DNA from: Rhizophagus irregularis
Lineage: Eukaryota; Glomeromycota; Glomeromycetes; Glomerales; Glomeraceae
Assembly: GCF_026210795.1 (NCBI RefSeq)
Contig: NC_089429.1
Span: forward strand, 5,580,001-5,644,000
Length of the DNA: 64,000 nt
Reading direction: 5' to 3'
Part shown: piece after piece, positions 53,649 to 64,000 of the stretch
Position numbering within the stretch: the first letter of the stretch is position 1
Layout of the letters: every line of letters begins with the position of its first letter
Notes under the pieces: generated by a model
Database searches by the model: none
Seen by the model: only the letters and a program-made list of their open reading frames with translations
What the model was told of the DNA's origin: nothing
Program-made: the position numbers and the translations under genes

Positions 53649-54076
53649 TTAATGCGTATCGCATTTATTTCCTGCACAATTAAACATTTCCCAACCAACC
53701 GGATCACCAGTGACGAAAATGCAGTCATCTTTATATCCTTGACACCATCTATTATCGTCTCCATTTGTTTTAGGATATATATGCAAGCAATATGTTTCAG
53801 GTGCCTCATCCCAGTGCCATTTATAACCAGAATCACAATTTTTCCATCCAGCATCTCTTAAAGTTTTACCATGACAATCCGTTACATATACACGACAGAC
53901 AGAGAAAAATGATAGATCAACCGTAAGTTTGTATGCTATGGTTGTTAAATAAACAAAAAACAATTAGAACAGAAAATCATCAAAATTTTCTATGCATACT
54001 AAGGTGTTTTACCTTGAGCTATGTGAAGAATTATGAAAAAGATGATAATGAAACGAGTGAGAGTAGGATGTTGCAT
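53649..54076 (-). CDS. Small secreted cysteine-rich protein 1 (candidate effector)
   Basis: Two exons on the minus strand, 54013-54076 and 53649-53935, are joined by a 77-bp GT-AG intron in phase 1, giving 116 residues. The first exon encodes a signal peptide (MQHPTLTRFIIIFFIILHIAQ) with likely cleavage near the AQA at the exon junction. The mature part of about 95 residues has eight cysteines (VCRV, TDCHG, NCDS, YCLH, WCQG, DDCI, NCAG, KCDT) and many Trp/Tyr. It contains WHWDEAPETYCLHIYP and GDDNRW. A TATA box lies about 115 bp upstream. No known domain is recognised. Size, signal peptide and Cys content fit a small secreted protein of effector type, which is an inference. A paralogue is at 57.2 kb and a broken copy at 59.5 kb. 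Confidence 0.82.
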
Positions 54077-54190
54077 GGTGATCGCGATAAAGTTACCACG
54101 TTTTTCAGTAAAGTAAAAAAGAATCTTTAAAAATATATTCGTTTATCTCGTAATTTTTCGTTTTGAAATTGTGGTCTGGGGGACTACTCC

Positions 54191-54200
54191 CTTATATAAG
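54191..54200 (-). promoter_or_regulatory. TATA box of secreted protein gene 1
   Basis: CTTATATAAG lies about 115 bp upstream of the ATG and is unchanged in the paralogue at 57721-57730, along with its flanks. Confidence 0.55.
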
Positions 54201-54372
54201 TCTGATTTGCTGATAACCGTACAATAAATATGACTAACCACGAATTTTTCTTTCATAAGATTAATGAATATTCATTCAATCGTGAAAAGCATGACATTTT
54301 CAATGAACAATTATATTGCCGATAAAACATATCCCAAAATTTCTAGTGCATAAGGTTTAGTTCCCTTTCAAA

Positions 54373-54547
54373 CTCTATAAAAACGAAATGTATTTATGTC
54401 TAATAAATGTCAAAAAAAACATCATTTTGTTTAATTTTTGTTTTTTTGTAATAAAACATAAATCGGACAAAATGGTGCTTTTTTAGACGTTTTGTACACA
54501 TGAACACAAATATAAAACGAATTTAAACACAATTCATTTTTATAGGG
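54373..54547. mobile_element. Fold-back MITE (CCCTATAAAAA family), copy 1
   Basis: Starts CTCTATAAAAACGAAATG and ends CATTTTTATAGGG. The arms pair along most of their length around a T-rich centre (TTTTTGTTTTTTTGTAATAA). Copies 2 and 3 are at 57767-57953 and 58097-58266. Confidence 0.75.
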
Positions 54548-55401
54548 AAAGCATATGCTTTTAGAAGATCAGGAGAAAGAAAAAAAGATTATCTCTGAAC
54601 AAACATTATTGTTCAATTGACTTATAACCAGTTATAAATTAGAACCATGCCCCCAGGTTAAATCGTTTGAATCTTCGTAAGACGAATTTGATAATAAAGT
54701 TGCTACTTTCCTAAATTAATTTTATGAAAAACTTTTCAAATCAATTCTTTATGGAATTTTACGTCCATGAAATTTATTACAAATTATTTAAATTATTTAT
54801 AGTTTAGTACCGTAAAATTTATTAATTGAAGTATTGTAAATGAATTATCATACTCATTAAGCTATAAATAAACTACAATTACATAATTATTATTGATATT
54901 TTTTCATATACTAAAATAATATGTAAAAAGGTAAGAACGCGCGTAATTAACTAATTTGTGTAACGAAAGAATTTCTTTCAGAAACGTTCTCTGTGCGCGT
55001 CACGTTATCTTCCAAATTCCAATTCCAATAATGGTTTATCGTATTTAAGCATGATCTGCAGGATAATACAGATTATTCAGATTATTTAAATTATCATCCG
55101 AACGGTTCTCCCCAACCGATCAGCCGATCAGCAAATAAATTGCCGATCCGCATACTATGATCGTAAAATGGGTTTCGTCCATTACTGCTAAAAAAAAATG
55201 GTTCAATTAATCTATTACTGCTAAAAAAAAAATGGTTTCAATTAGTCTATCATACTAGAAATTAATTTAAAATTTGCGATTTATAATGTGTTATTTATTA
55301 TATACCCAACCATTTTTACAAATTGAATTCGGTAAAATGTCATGTTGGGATCGTCGGGATAATATCATGTCGGGAAAAGGTACTTTTCAAGAAAACCGAA
55401 A
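54548..55401. other. Unit D spacer
   Basis: Shared with unit E (58267-58620) and unit F (59690-60850), for example ACGCGCGTAATT and CGATCAGCCGATCAGCAAATAA. No gene is seen. Confidence 0.5.
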
Positions 55402-55878
55402 GGGTTTACCATAAAATCCCGACAACCACCAAAATCTCAAATCGGATCAGTCACAGAATCCTGATGATCTTGACAGCCAAAATCCTGACTAGGATGAGTT
55501 TATGATTAGTCAATTTTTAATGCAATTTTGTTTCTAATTTCATAATCTAGTAATATATTCTTTTAATTAAAATAAAAAATTTTTCTTTTAATTTCATTAA
55601 TAATATAGTAACGTTAGTTAATTTGTATTAATATTAATAAAATTTGCAAACAATTTCAAATATTTTGCGTTAATACTAGTCAAATGATTCAAATTATATT
55701 TTAATTATATAAGTCCCGTTACTGCGCCGCTACATTTTTTAAAATTGTGTTTAGTTGGAAATTTATAAAATTTATATAATTTTTTTTTAAAAGAAAAAAC
55801 TTTGGGATTTGAATTTTCTATTAGGATTTTGTCAATATTTATATGGTTGTCGGGTCAGTCGGGATTTTATAGTAAACC
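55402..55878. mobile_element. TIR element with GGTTTACYATAAAATCCCGAC ends
   Basis: GGTTTACCATAAAATCCCGA at 55403 is inverted at about 55858-55878 with one mismatch. The interior is AT-rich and non-coding. Further GTCGGGAT / ATCCCGAC pieces lie outside. A right-end copy without its left partner lies near 60783-60803 in unit F. Confidence 0.55.
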
Positions 55879-56319
55879 GGTCGATATTACTATGGTTATC
55901 AGGATTTTTGGGAAATCCTCGTATTAAATGGTGCCGATCAGGGGATAGGAATTTTTAGGGGTTGGTAAATTAGAATTTTTTTTTTTGATTTCTAATATTT
56001 TTAACTTTTATATAAATACTCATGAAATCATTAAAAAAAAATAATTAATCATAACTAAACCTATTTAGAAATACGAAGCTATAAGATTATACTATATCAA
56101 TAAACTATTCTTATTACGAATGTTACCCTAAAAAAATGAGTTAATTATGAATCGGCAAAGTAAATATTTTTTATCTAAATTGGTCTAAGACAAGCGGGCA
56201 TAAATATAGAATATAGATTGAACGTGTGTTCTATGTTAGTATGTAAATAGGTTTTTCCGTTTAAAAAATAAGTATCAAAACCGAAAATTAAAAAATTAAT
56301 ATGTTACCACTAAAATAAT

Positions 56320-57050
56320 TTCAATGAAAACGAGAAAGATAAAGGATTTAAAAAAATTTTTTAGAAAGAAAAGTTCGTGATGAAGTATCGAAAAAGAACA
56401 AAAAATTATATGAAATTCGTCAAATGTTTACATTAACTCGGATTTTAAAAAAAAAACGAACAACGAATTAGTAGATAATAGTAACAACGAAGAATTTGGA
56501 TCAATGAATCAAATGAAGAGAAAATATTAAATTCGATCCGATTGATGAATTAGATGATAATAGGAAATTTCTCTTAGTATTTTATTAATTGATCAGATAA
56601 GGAGAAAAATTGTTAGCGAACAACGAGGGGAACAAGGATTCTGTAATCTAAGAACAACATCAGGAAGTTTTTAGGTGGGTCGGTCCATGTAATTCCACAC
56701 ATTCCCAATATCCTACATGGACCCACACCGAATTTCGTGGACTTATGCCGAAAATACCACGTGTTTCATCACAGGGTATTCGGAAAATACTGGAACTATT
56801 TAGATTTCCACATATTTCCACAGTATTTGATGTGGATTCCATGTGGATTTTATTAAACGGAAAAAAATTCTTGATGGAGTTACTCCATTATCCACAAATC
56901 AAATCAACCATGAATCAGGCACTTCGGAAATTCGATATGTCAAATCAAACGAACTGGCGCAACCAGGTGTTAGCTTAGAAACTAGTACACCTTCATAATG
57001 CTTTTCTAATCTTTATATTAAAAGCTATAAAAATTCTGACAAAAAAAAAA
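56320..57050 (+). pseudogene. 5' fragment of the kinase gene, array unit E
   Basis: Promoter module at 55957 onward (with an extra, unexplained segment of about 200 bp around 56040-56240), then the N-terminal kinase region, interrupted by a MITE at 56658-56876. It ends near 57050 at the 3' side of the second secreted-protein gene. Confidence 0.75.
56658..56876. mobile_element. MITE with CATCAGGAA-type termini, copy 2
   Basis: Starts CATCAGGAAGTTTTTAGGT and ends AAAAAAATTCTTGATG. Unit F is uninterrupted at the same point (AACAAGCTACTCC near 59193), so the 219 bp are an insertion. The interior holds several GTGGAA/TTCCAC repeats. It is a longer relative of 40171-40284. Confidence 0.7.
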
Positions 57051-57206
57051 TGATATATATTCTAGAAAAAATAAATTAATGAATAAATAACTTTAAACAT
57101 TTATTCTTGGAAAGTTGAAAGGCAGAATTATATAAGCAAGTTTTCAAAAATAATATAGTTTAAAATAAAAAAATGTAAAAAGCTTTGAAAGTATTTTAGT
57201 TTTAAT

Positions 57207-57607
57207 TTAGCATTTAACCATTGTCCATTTAAACAGATCACCATAGACGCCAATGCAGTCATCTTTATATCCTTGTTGCCATCTATTATCATCTCCATCT
57301 GATAAAGGAAATATATGCAAGCAATATGTTTCAGGTGCCTCATCCCAGTACCATTCATTATTATTACAATCTTTCCATCCAGCATTTCTTAAAGTTTTAC
57401 CATTACAATCCGTTACATATACACGACAGATAGAGAAAAAATTTAGTAAAACCGTAAGTCTGTACGCTATAGTTGTTAAATAAACAAAAAGCAATTAGAA
57501 CAGAAAATCATCAAAATTTGCTGTGCATACTAAGGTGTTTTACCTTGAGCTATGTGAAGAATTATGAAAAAGATGATAATGAAACGAGTGAGAGTAGAAT
57601 GTTGCAT
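57207..57607 (-). CDS. Small secreted cysteine-rich protein 2 (candidate effector)
   Basis: Two exons on the minus strand, 57544-57607 and 57207-57466, with the intron in phase 1, give 107 residues. The signal peptide is almost identical to that of protein 1 (MQHSTLTRFIIIFFIILHIAQ). The mature part keeps TDCNGKTLRNAGWKDC, WDEAPETYCLHIFP, GDDNRW and GYKDDC. It has six cysteines: the Trp-Cys of GDDNRWC is now WQ, and the C-terminal CAGNKCDTH is lost because the frame ends at MVKC. Two missing cysteines suggest loss of one disulfide. Changes cluster in the mature part while the signal exon and intron are nearly unchanged, as expected for diversifying secreted proteins, though two copies cannot prove it. 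Confidence 0.8.
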
Positions 57608-57720
57608 AGTGATCGCGACAAAGTTACCACGTTTTTCAGTAAAGTAAAAAAGAATCTTTAAAAATATATTCGTTTATTTCGTAATTTTTCGTTTTGAAAT
57701 TGTGGTCTGGGGACTACTCC

Positions 57721-57730
57721 CTTATATAAG
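57721..57730 (-). promoter_or_regulatory. TATA box of secreted protein gene 2
   Basis: CTTATATAAG at the same distance from the ATG as in the paralogue. Confidence 0.55.
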
Positions 57731-57766
57731 TCTGATTTTCTGATAACCGTACAATAAATATGACTA

Positions 57767-57953
57767 TCCCTATAAAAACGAAATGAGTTAAATTTGTTTA
57801 ATATTTGTGCTCATGTGTAATAAATGTCTAAAAAAGCACCATTTTGTTTAATTTTTGTTTTTTTGTAATAAGACATAAATTGGACAAATTGATGCTTTTT
57901 TGGACGTTTTTTACACATGAACACAAATTTAACACATTTCATTTTTATAGGGG
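57767..57953. mobile_element. Fold-back MITE, copy 2, with empty site in unit D
   Basis: Unit D reads GACTAACCACG near 54230. Unit E reads GACTA, then 187 bp from TCCCTATAAAAACG to TTTTTATAGGGG, then CTAACCACG. CTA is therefore duplicated (57764-57766 and 57954-57956). The arms pair almost end to end. It inserted after the D/E duplication. Confidence 0.85.
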
Positions 57954-58096
57954 CTAACCACGAATTTTTCTTTCATAAGATTAATGAATATTCATTCAAT
58001 CGTGAAAAGCAAGACATTTCAATGACAATTATATTTTGCCGATAAACATATCCCGAAAATCTCTAGTGCATAGTAAGGTTTAATTCTCTTTTCAAA

Positions 58097-58266
58097 CTCT
58101 ATAAAAACGAAATGTATTCATGTGTAATAAATGTCTAAAAAAGTATCATTTTTAATTTTTGTTTTTTTGTAATAAACATAAATCGGACAAAATGATGCTT
58201 TTTTAGACGTTTTGTTCACATGAGCACAAATATAAAACGAATTTAAACACAATCATTTTTATAGGG
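58097..58266. mobile_element. Fold-back MITE, copy 3
   Basis: Equivalent in position to copy 1 of unit D, so it was present before the D/E duplication. Starts CTCTATAAAAACG and ends TTTTTATAGGG. Confidence 0.75.
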
Positions 58267-58889
58267 AAGCTTTTCGGAAGATCAGGAGAGAGAAAAAATA
58301 GATTATCTCTGACACAACATTATTGTTCAATTGACTTAAGACCAGTTATAAACTAGACCATACTCCAAGTTAAACCGTTTGAAATTTCGTAAGACGAATT
58401 TGATAATAAAGATGCTACTTTCCTAAATTAATTCTATGAAAAACTTTTCAAATCAATTCTTTATGGAATTTTACGTCCATGAAATTTATTACAAATTATT
58501 TAAATTATTTACAGTTTAGGAATACCATAAAATTTATTAATTCGAATTCGAAATATTGTAAATAAACTACAATTGCATAATCATATATTGATATTTTTCA
58601 TATACTAAATAACATGTGAAAGGTCGGTCGATATTATGGCTGTTAGGATTTTTGGGAATCCTCATCATTTTTAAGGGCAGTAAATTAGGAAATGTTTACT
58701 TTTTTAAAATAGTATGGGATAATTTCTTTTTTGATTTCTAATATATATTTTTAACATTTATATAAATACTCAATGAAATCATTCAGTCATTAAAAAAAAT
58801 ATTCTATGTTATATAAATAGGTTTTTTCGTTTAAAAAATAATAAGTATCAAAAACGAAAATTAAAAAATTATAAAATTACCACTCAAAT

Positions 58890-59250
58890 CATTTCAATGA
58901 AAACGAGAAAGACTAAGGATTTAAAAAACTTTGAGAAAGAAAAGTTCGTGATGAAGTACACTAACTCGGATTTTAAAGAAAAACGAACAACGAATTAGAC
59001 AATGAAGAATTTTGGATCAGGCGGTTGAATTAGACAATGAATCAAATGAAGAAAAATATTAAATACGATCCGATTGATGAATTAGATGATATCATAATAG
59101 GAAATTTCACTTAGTATTTTATTAATTGATCAGATAAGGAGAAAAATTGTTAGCGAACAACGAGGAGAACAAGGATTCTGTAATCGAGGAACAAGCTACT
59201 CCATTATCCACAAATCAAATCAGGCATTTAGCTATAAGACTTCGGTGACA
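58890..59250 (+). pseudogene. 5' fragment of the kinase gene, array unit F
   Basis: Promoter module from 58673, then the N-terminal kinase region to about 59250. It has the same endpoint as units D and E at the 3' side of a secreted-protein gene. Confidence 0.75.
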
Positions 59251-59481
59251 AAAAAAAAATAATATATATTCTAGAAAAAATAAATGAATAAATAAATAAC
59301 TTTTAACATTTATTCTTGGTAAGTTGAAAAGCAGAATTATATAAGCAAGTTTTTAAAATAATACAGTTTAAAAATAATAGTCGTAACACATAATAATAAT
59401 CAAAAATTAGTAACTATATATATATATAGTATATCTAAAGTTACTAATAAATGTAAAATTTGAAAGTATTTTAGTTTCAAT

Positions 59482-59683
59482 TTAATGCATATCGCATTTA
59501 TTTCCTACACATTTATACATTTCCCAATAAATCAGATCACCAGAGGCCAATGCAGTCATCTTTATATCCTTGACACCATCTATTATCGCTTCCATCTGTT
59601 TTAGGATATATATACAAGCAATATGTTTCAGGCGCCTCATCCCAGTGCCATTTATCACCAGAATCACAATTTTCCATCCAGCA
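59482..59683 (-). pseudogene. Truncated third copy of the secreted cysteine-rich gene
   Basis: The second exon's 3' two-thirds remain on the minus strand (WDEAPETYCL, GYKDDC-like TKDDCI region, NKCDMH end). The signal-peptide exon and the first part of the mature region are missing, replaced directly by unit spacer at 59684. A small frame change lies after the DDC. It resembles protein 1 more than protein 2 (NKCDMH tail retained). Confidence 0.75.
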
Positions 59684-59820
59684 ATTGATATTTTTTCATA
59701 TACTAAATAACATGTAAAAGGTAAAAGACGCGCGTAATTGACTACTAAGTTGTGTAACGAAAGAATTCCTCCGCAAAATTTTCCGCCACATTCGCTGCGC
59801 GCGTCACGTTAAACCGAAAA

Positions 59821-59886
59821 TAGTGATGGGCATTGGAAGTTGGAAGACCTCCAATAAAAATCATTGGAAGTCAATGCCCATAACTA
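59821..59886. mobile_element. Minimal hAT-like MITE, 66 bp
   Basis: Starts TAGTGATGGGCATTG and ends CAATGCCCATAACTA, 14 of 15 inverted. ACTTCCAATG-type sequence is repeated inside. The corresponding place in unit D (near 55020) lacks it. The TAGTGATGGGC terminus is hAT-like. Confidence 0.6.
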
Positions 59887-61079
59887 GTTTATCGCATGAT
59901 CTGCAGGATAATATCCGAACTTCTCGCCCCGATCAGCCGATCAGCAAATAACTAATACTTAATTGCCGATCCGCATATGATAGAAATTTGGTTGTAACCA
60001 GATCGCTTGAAATTTTTGCTGAGAATACTATAAGATTAGTCCTTCTCAAAATACTATGGGATTAGGTTATTATTCAAGTATTTAATTTCAATGTTATGAA
60101 GCTTAAAATTTTAAGCGAAATTTCTAAACATCGTTAATTAACTAAATTTTATTAAATTTATTTCTTAAAATAAATTTATGCCACTTTTTTTTTGTCTCAT
60201 AAAAATGTCAGCTAGAAGTCTTAGAATTTCTACATATACTATATACTTTGTGGAAATATACCAATATATTCAAAAAAAAATGTAGAAACGATTTAATTTT
60301 TGCTTTAATAAACTTCAAAAATAGAAAACCCCACGCAAATTTTCAATTTTTCAAGTTAATTAACTCCATATAAAAACAATTTGACGCTTTAAAATATCCG
60401 AATGGAGTGTTATTAAGTAAAATGGGTAAAATGGGTTTCAATTAGTAGCCTATCATACAATTGTTTCTAATTTCAGATTAGTAATCTAGTAATAAACTGT
60501 ACATAGTCCTTTTAATTAAAATAAAAAATTTTCTTTTAACTTCATTAATAATATAGTAACGCTAGTTAATTTGAATAAAATTTGCATTGGTATTAATAAA
60601 ATTTACAAATATTTTGCGTTGATACTAATCATATAATTCAAATTATATTTTAATTATATTGGATAAATTAAGACCCGTTACTGCGCCGCTGCATTTTTTA
60701 AAATTGGATTTTACCTGTCAGGATTTGTATTTGTGTGACTATCGGGATTTTGGTGTCAACTGTCAATATTATGGTCGTCAGGACTCGGGATTTTATAGTA
60801 AACCCGGTCGATATTATGGTTGTCAGGATTTTCGGCAAATCCTCATCGTGTAGATGGTGCCGATCAGGGGATAGGGATTGGTAAATTAGGGAATGTTTAC
60901 TTTCTTAAAATAGTATGGGATAATTTTTTTTTTTTAGTTTCTAATATTTTTAACTTTTATATAAATACTCATGAAATCATCCAGTCATTAAAAAAAATTA
61001 TTCTATGTCATATAAATAGGTTTTTCGTTTAAAAAAATAATAAGTATCAAAACGAAAATTAAAAAACGATAATGTTATC
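59887..61079. other. Unit F spacer and promoter module of unit G
   Basis: Homologous to 55030-55960 of unit D. The kinase promoter module begins near 60870. Short open frames at 60659-60853 and 60820-61032 are not supported as genes. Confidence 0.5.
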
Positions 61080-63410
61080 ACTCAAATCATTTTAATGAAA
61101 AAGAGAAAGACAAAGGATTTAAAAAAAATTTTTTTAGAAAGAAAAGTTCGTGAAGTATCGAAAAGAACAAAAACTTATATGAAATTCGTCAAATGTTTAC
61201 ATTAACTCGAATTTAAAAAAAAACAGAACAACGAATTAGATAATAGTAACAATGAAGAATTTGGATCAGGCGGCCGAATTAGACAATGAATTAAATGAAG
61301 AGAAAAATATTAAATTCGATCCGATTGATGAATTAGATAGGAAATATTATAATTAATGGATCAGCAGATAAAGAGAAAATTGTTAGCGGACAACGAGGAG
61401 AACAGGGATTCTTTAATCGTTATTTTATTATCAACAAATCAAATCAACGACGTATCAGGCATTTCGATAATTCAATATGTTGAGTTGAGCGAGAAAAAAA
61501 ATCTTGGACTAGAACAAATGAATGTTAGTAGTTTAGAAGCCGATGGATCAAAAATTTACGATTTCATACTTTAGTGTCCAAATAAAATATACTGTAAATC
61601 TGGCTCAAAATATGATAAGAAAATTTCACTAAATATGAAGTGATGATAAAGAACAGAAATTAAAAATTTCGACTCAAAGTGATATGAAAAAGTGAAGTAA
61701 TTAAAAGTAATGTTTTTCCGGAGCTTGTCCTACCAGATTAATTCATGGAAAGAACAAAAAATATTAAATATGAAGGGATGGTAAATAGTAAGAAATTAAC
61801 TGATATTGAAAAAAATTTACGTGAAACTCACCAAATTATTTTTGTTAGTTCAGATTTTAAAGAAACTAACAAGGAAGATGATAATAATGATGAAGAGCTT
61901 AGACCAGATTCGGTTAAATTAGATGATGATAAGAAAATCTCGGTTAATAATACAAATAATGTGAAATGGTGGATCTATTATTGAGGAACATATCACTCCA
62001 TTATCAGTAGCTTTGGAAATTCGGTATGATGTTAAGTCGAGCGAATTTGTTTCCGAGAATAAAAATCTTGAACTGAAGCTACGGAGTATTAGCATAGAAA
62101 CTGACACACCTATTAATACAGCTTTACCCAAAAAAAATTATCTTCATATTAAAGGCGATGTAAATTTGGATTAAATGAAATACAAATCCGGCTTACGATA
62201 TAAATATGAAGAGATGACGAACAACAACAATGAATTAACGCTTCAAATTCGTACTATCCCAAATCGAATATTGAGTGGCATTTGCTGTTTAAAATTGGAA
62301 GAGAGTGCGCCTACTAGAAAATATTGCCTCAAATAGACCTAGGCTTCAGTGCAAAAAAAATCTGGGAAAGTGTTCTTAATACAACTATCGTTTTAAAAGA
62401 ATCAAAAAGGCTTTAATCAATTTTTGTCAAGGTAATATTTCTACGAATTTGGTTAAAAATGTTATTGATGAAAAAAATTAATTGCTTTAATATATAGGTT
62501 TGAAATCACCTTAAAATTTTACTTATTGGGAAATCGCATTTTACGATCATGTTTTGACTGCAGCCATAATTCAGGGGCAGCGGTTAGTACAATAACAAAT
62601 GAATTGAGAAAAGAATTGGCGGGACTAAGTAATATTAGGTTCGTATTAGCAAACGGTAAAGTGTAGCATCATTAGGGAGCCCACTGAACTACTGAAGCAT
62701 TAGAAGAATTATCAAGTGCTTCGAAAGTTATTCATGATGAAGAGGTAATCATCAAGGTATTTCACTTCCGACTATCAGTGATTTGGAATTATGTAGGAAT
62801 TATAATAAATCACATCTTTTATTGTTTCTGAACATTTAAAAGAAAATCCAGAACTGATTACTACAGCATCAAATATTTATAATTAAGGAATCATTATGTG
62901 GATAATTGATTGTTATAAATTACCCCACGAAGAATTCAAGAATGATCGATATGATATAGCAGTTAAAGGTCTACGTCCAAGATATTCCAACAATTTAACA
63001 ACTTATGCAGAACTTATGATGATCCAGAAAAACGCCCAAAAGTATTTAAATTAAAAAATATATTTTTTTATGTGGAAAAAAATATTATTCAAACCATAAA
63101 GAATGTTTTATTACTGAAATGGAAAGATTACATAGGATCAAAAATTCTGCCCTACTTTGTAGTTCTTGGAAATCAAGAAAAAGTACGTAGTAACTAATTC
63201 ATAAAAAATGAAAAAGTAAGGATCTTTTTATTTATATTCTTTGTACTTAAATCATTAATTTTTTTATTTTATTAAAACATATAGAAGATAATGTTTTATC
63301 ATGTGAACTTTTTGTTGGAGCTTTTCCTTCAACGGTTAATTTTGAAAATTCAAATGACGATAATAGCGATGATAGCGCGAATCTTATCTTTATATCCTTT
63401 CTGCGGGTGT
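61080..63410 (+). pseudogene. Decayed zinc-ribbon kinase, array unit G
   Basis: Covers the N-terminal acidic region, the internal repeat, part of the ribbon/glycine-loop area (heavily deleted near 62280-62400), the kinase C-lobe (near 62820-63030) and the 3' exon (TTTTTGTTGGAGCTTTTCCTTC near 63310). Stops and frame changes are scattered throughout. Open frames at 61356-61574 and 61745-61984 are remnants. It is a nearly full-length dead copy closing the array. Confidence 0.8.
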
Positions 63411-63419
63411 TGCAGATGG

Positions 63420-64000
63420 TAATTCCAGGTTGTTTTGTCTAAATGATAAATAGTGCAAATTTCTTCATGTGATCACGTTCAAATAACACCTTTATTCGTT
63501 TTTGTAGTTCATCTTAATTTTTCACATCAACGATCAATCAACTGGAGATTTTCTCTTGGCGTCCACATTCGATCGCGGATCTACTACCTAATGACATTTA
63601 TTTACTTCTACACGGATTTATTCCAATTTCCAATCAGTTTATCTTCCTTTGTTTTGGATCTAATTACAAAGCAATCAGTAGCGCACCATTTTATCCTTTC
63701 CACGTCCATATTTTTATAAATAACACAATCGACCAAATCTGGTTCTTTCCTGGGAAAAACAGCAAGGCATCACTAAACTAATGAAAAAATAAATCGCAAG
63801 TCATCAAATCAGCAATGAACAGTCAGAATCTCCACAAGAATATAATGCACCCTTCGAGAAGGATAACAATAAGATATTCCTCCAGATCAACCGATAGTTG
63901 ATCACGGGTACCTCTTCCTACAGTGGCAGCTGAGTTCTACATAGACATTTAACGTTCTTATCGAATCCTATTACTTTTCATTTACTGACAACATAGTTAC
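63420..64000. other. End of window, no supported gene
   Basis: The first part resembles the spacer downstream of the other kinase copies (CACCTTTATTCG-like). The rest is less AT-rich and of unknown nature. A short open frame at 63453-63719 lacks support. Confidence 0.35.

Noticed and set aside
53933-54130. Plus-strand frame over the first exon of secreted protein 1 (and its twin at 57473-57661)
   Set aside because: Antisense to the signal-peptide exon and intron; the minus-strand model has proper splice sites and a signal peptide.
1-64000. tRNA, rRNA genes, CRISPR arrays, bacterial operons
   Set aside because: No tRNA-like cloverleaf with paired arms was found by eye; GGTTCGAAACC-like matches fall in the kinase exon. 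Nothing prokaryotic in the layout.
1-64000. LTR retroelements, Polintons or other capsid-bearing elements
   Set aside because: No long direct terminal repeats around a coding block, no reverse transcriptase, integrase or capsid-like frame was recognised.

Overview
The window is strongly AT-rich eukaryotic nuclear DNA. Genes carry short introns of about 60-145 bp with GT-AG borders, and polypyrimidine tracts precede the acceptors. The gene content is what is known from arbuscular mycorrhizal fungi (Glomeromycotina, Rhizophagus-like): Sel1-repeat proteins, protein kinases with an N-terminal zinc ribbon, an F-box protein, lineage-specific membrane proteins, and dense small non-autonomous DNA transposons. 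The organism call rests on recognised family style, not on a database search.

Layout. 0.9-4.2 kb holds two decayed genes: an intron-rich gene of an uncharacterised family, and a cytochrome P450 fragment. 5.2-6.0 kb is a nested fold-back repeat. 6.3-7.9 kb (minus) is an intact six-exon two-TM protein. 8.2-8.9 kb is a terminal-inverted-repeat element carrying a SINE-like insertion with a 17-bp target duplication. 9.5-11.0 kb is an intact six-exon polytopic membrane protein. 12.1-14.5 kb (minus) is a four-exon membrane-anchored kinase. 16.1-17.5 kb is an F-box protein. 19.6-22.5 kb is the first BED-finger/Sel1 fusion gene. 22.7-24.5 kb is transposon debris. 25.3 kb is a small membrane protein and 26.5-27.4 kb a Myb/SANT protein.

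From 28.3 kb to the end the window is one decaying head-to-tail array of about seven units. Unit A (28.3-37.0) has an intact kinase gene and an intact BED-Sel1 gene. Unit B (37.0-45.1) is a duplicate with a dead kinase and an open BED-Sel1 gene. Unit C (45.1-52.8) has a dead kinase, a pogo-like transposase end, an inverted Sel1 relic and several inserted repeats. Units D, E and F (52.8-60.9) keep only the kinase promoter and 5' fragment, each followed on the opposite strand by a small secreted cysteine-rich protein gene (two intact, one broken). Unit G (60.9-63.4) is a nearly full-length dead kinase.

Working picture (inference): the kinases and Sel1 proteins look like an expanding and decaying signalling repertoire, and the two secreted proteins are candidate effectors. 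The BED-Sel1 genes appear to join a hAT-transposase-type DNA-binding end to a Sel1 solenoid, and arrays of a palindromic GGTTAATTAACC motif lie in their upstream regions. The many MITEs can be placed exactly because the tandem units serve as empty-site controls for one another.
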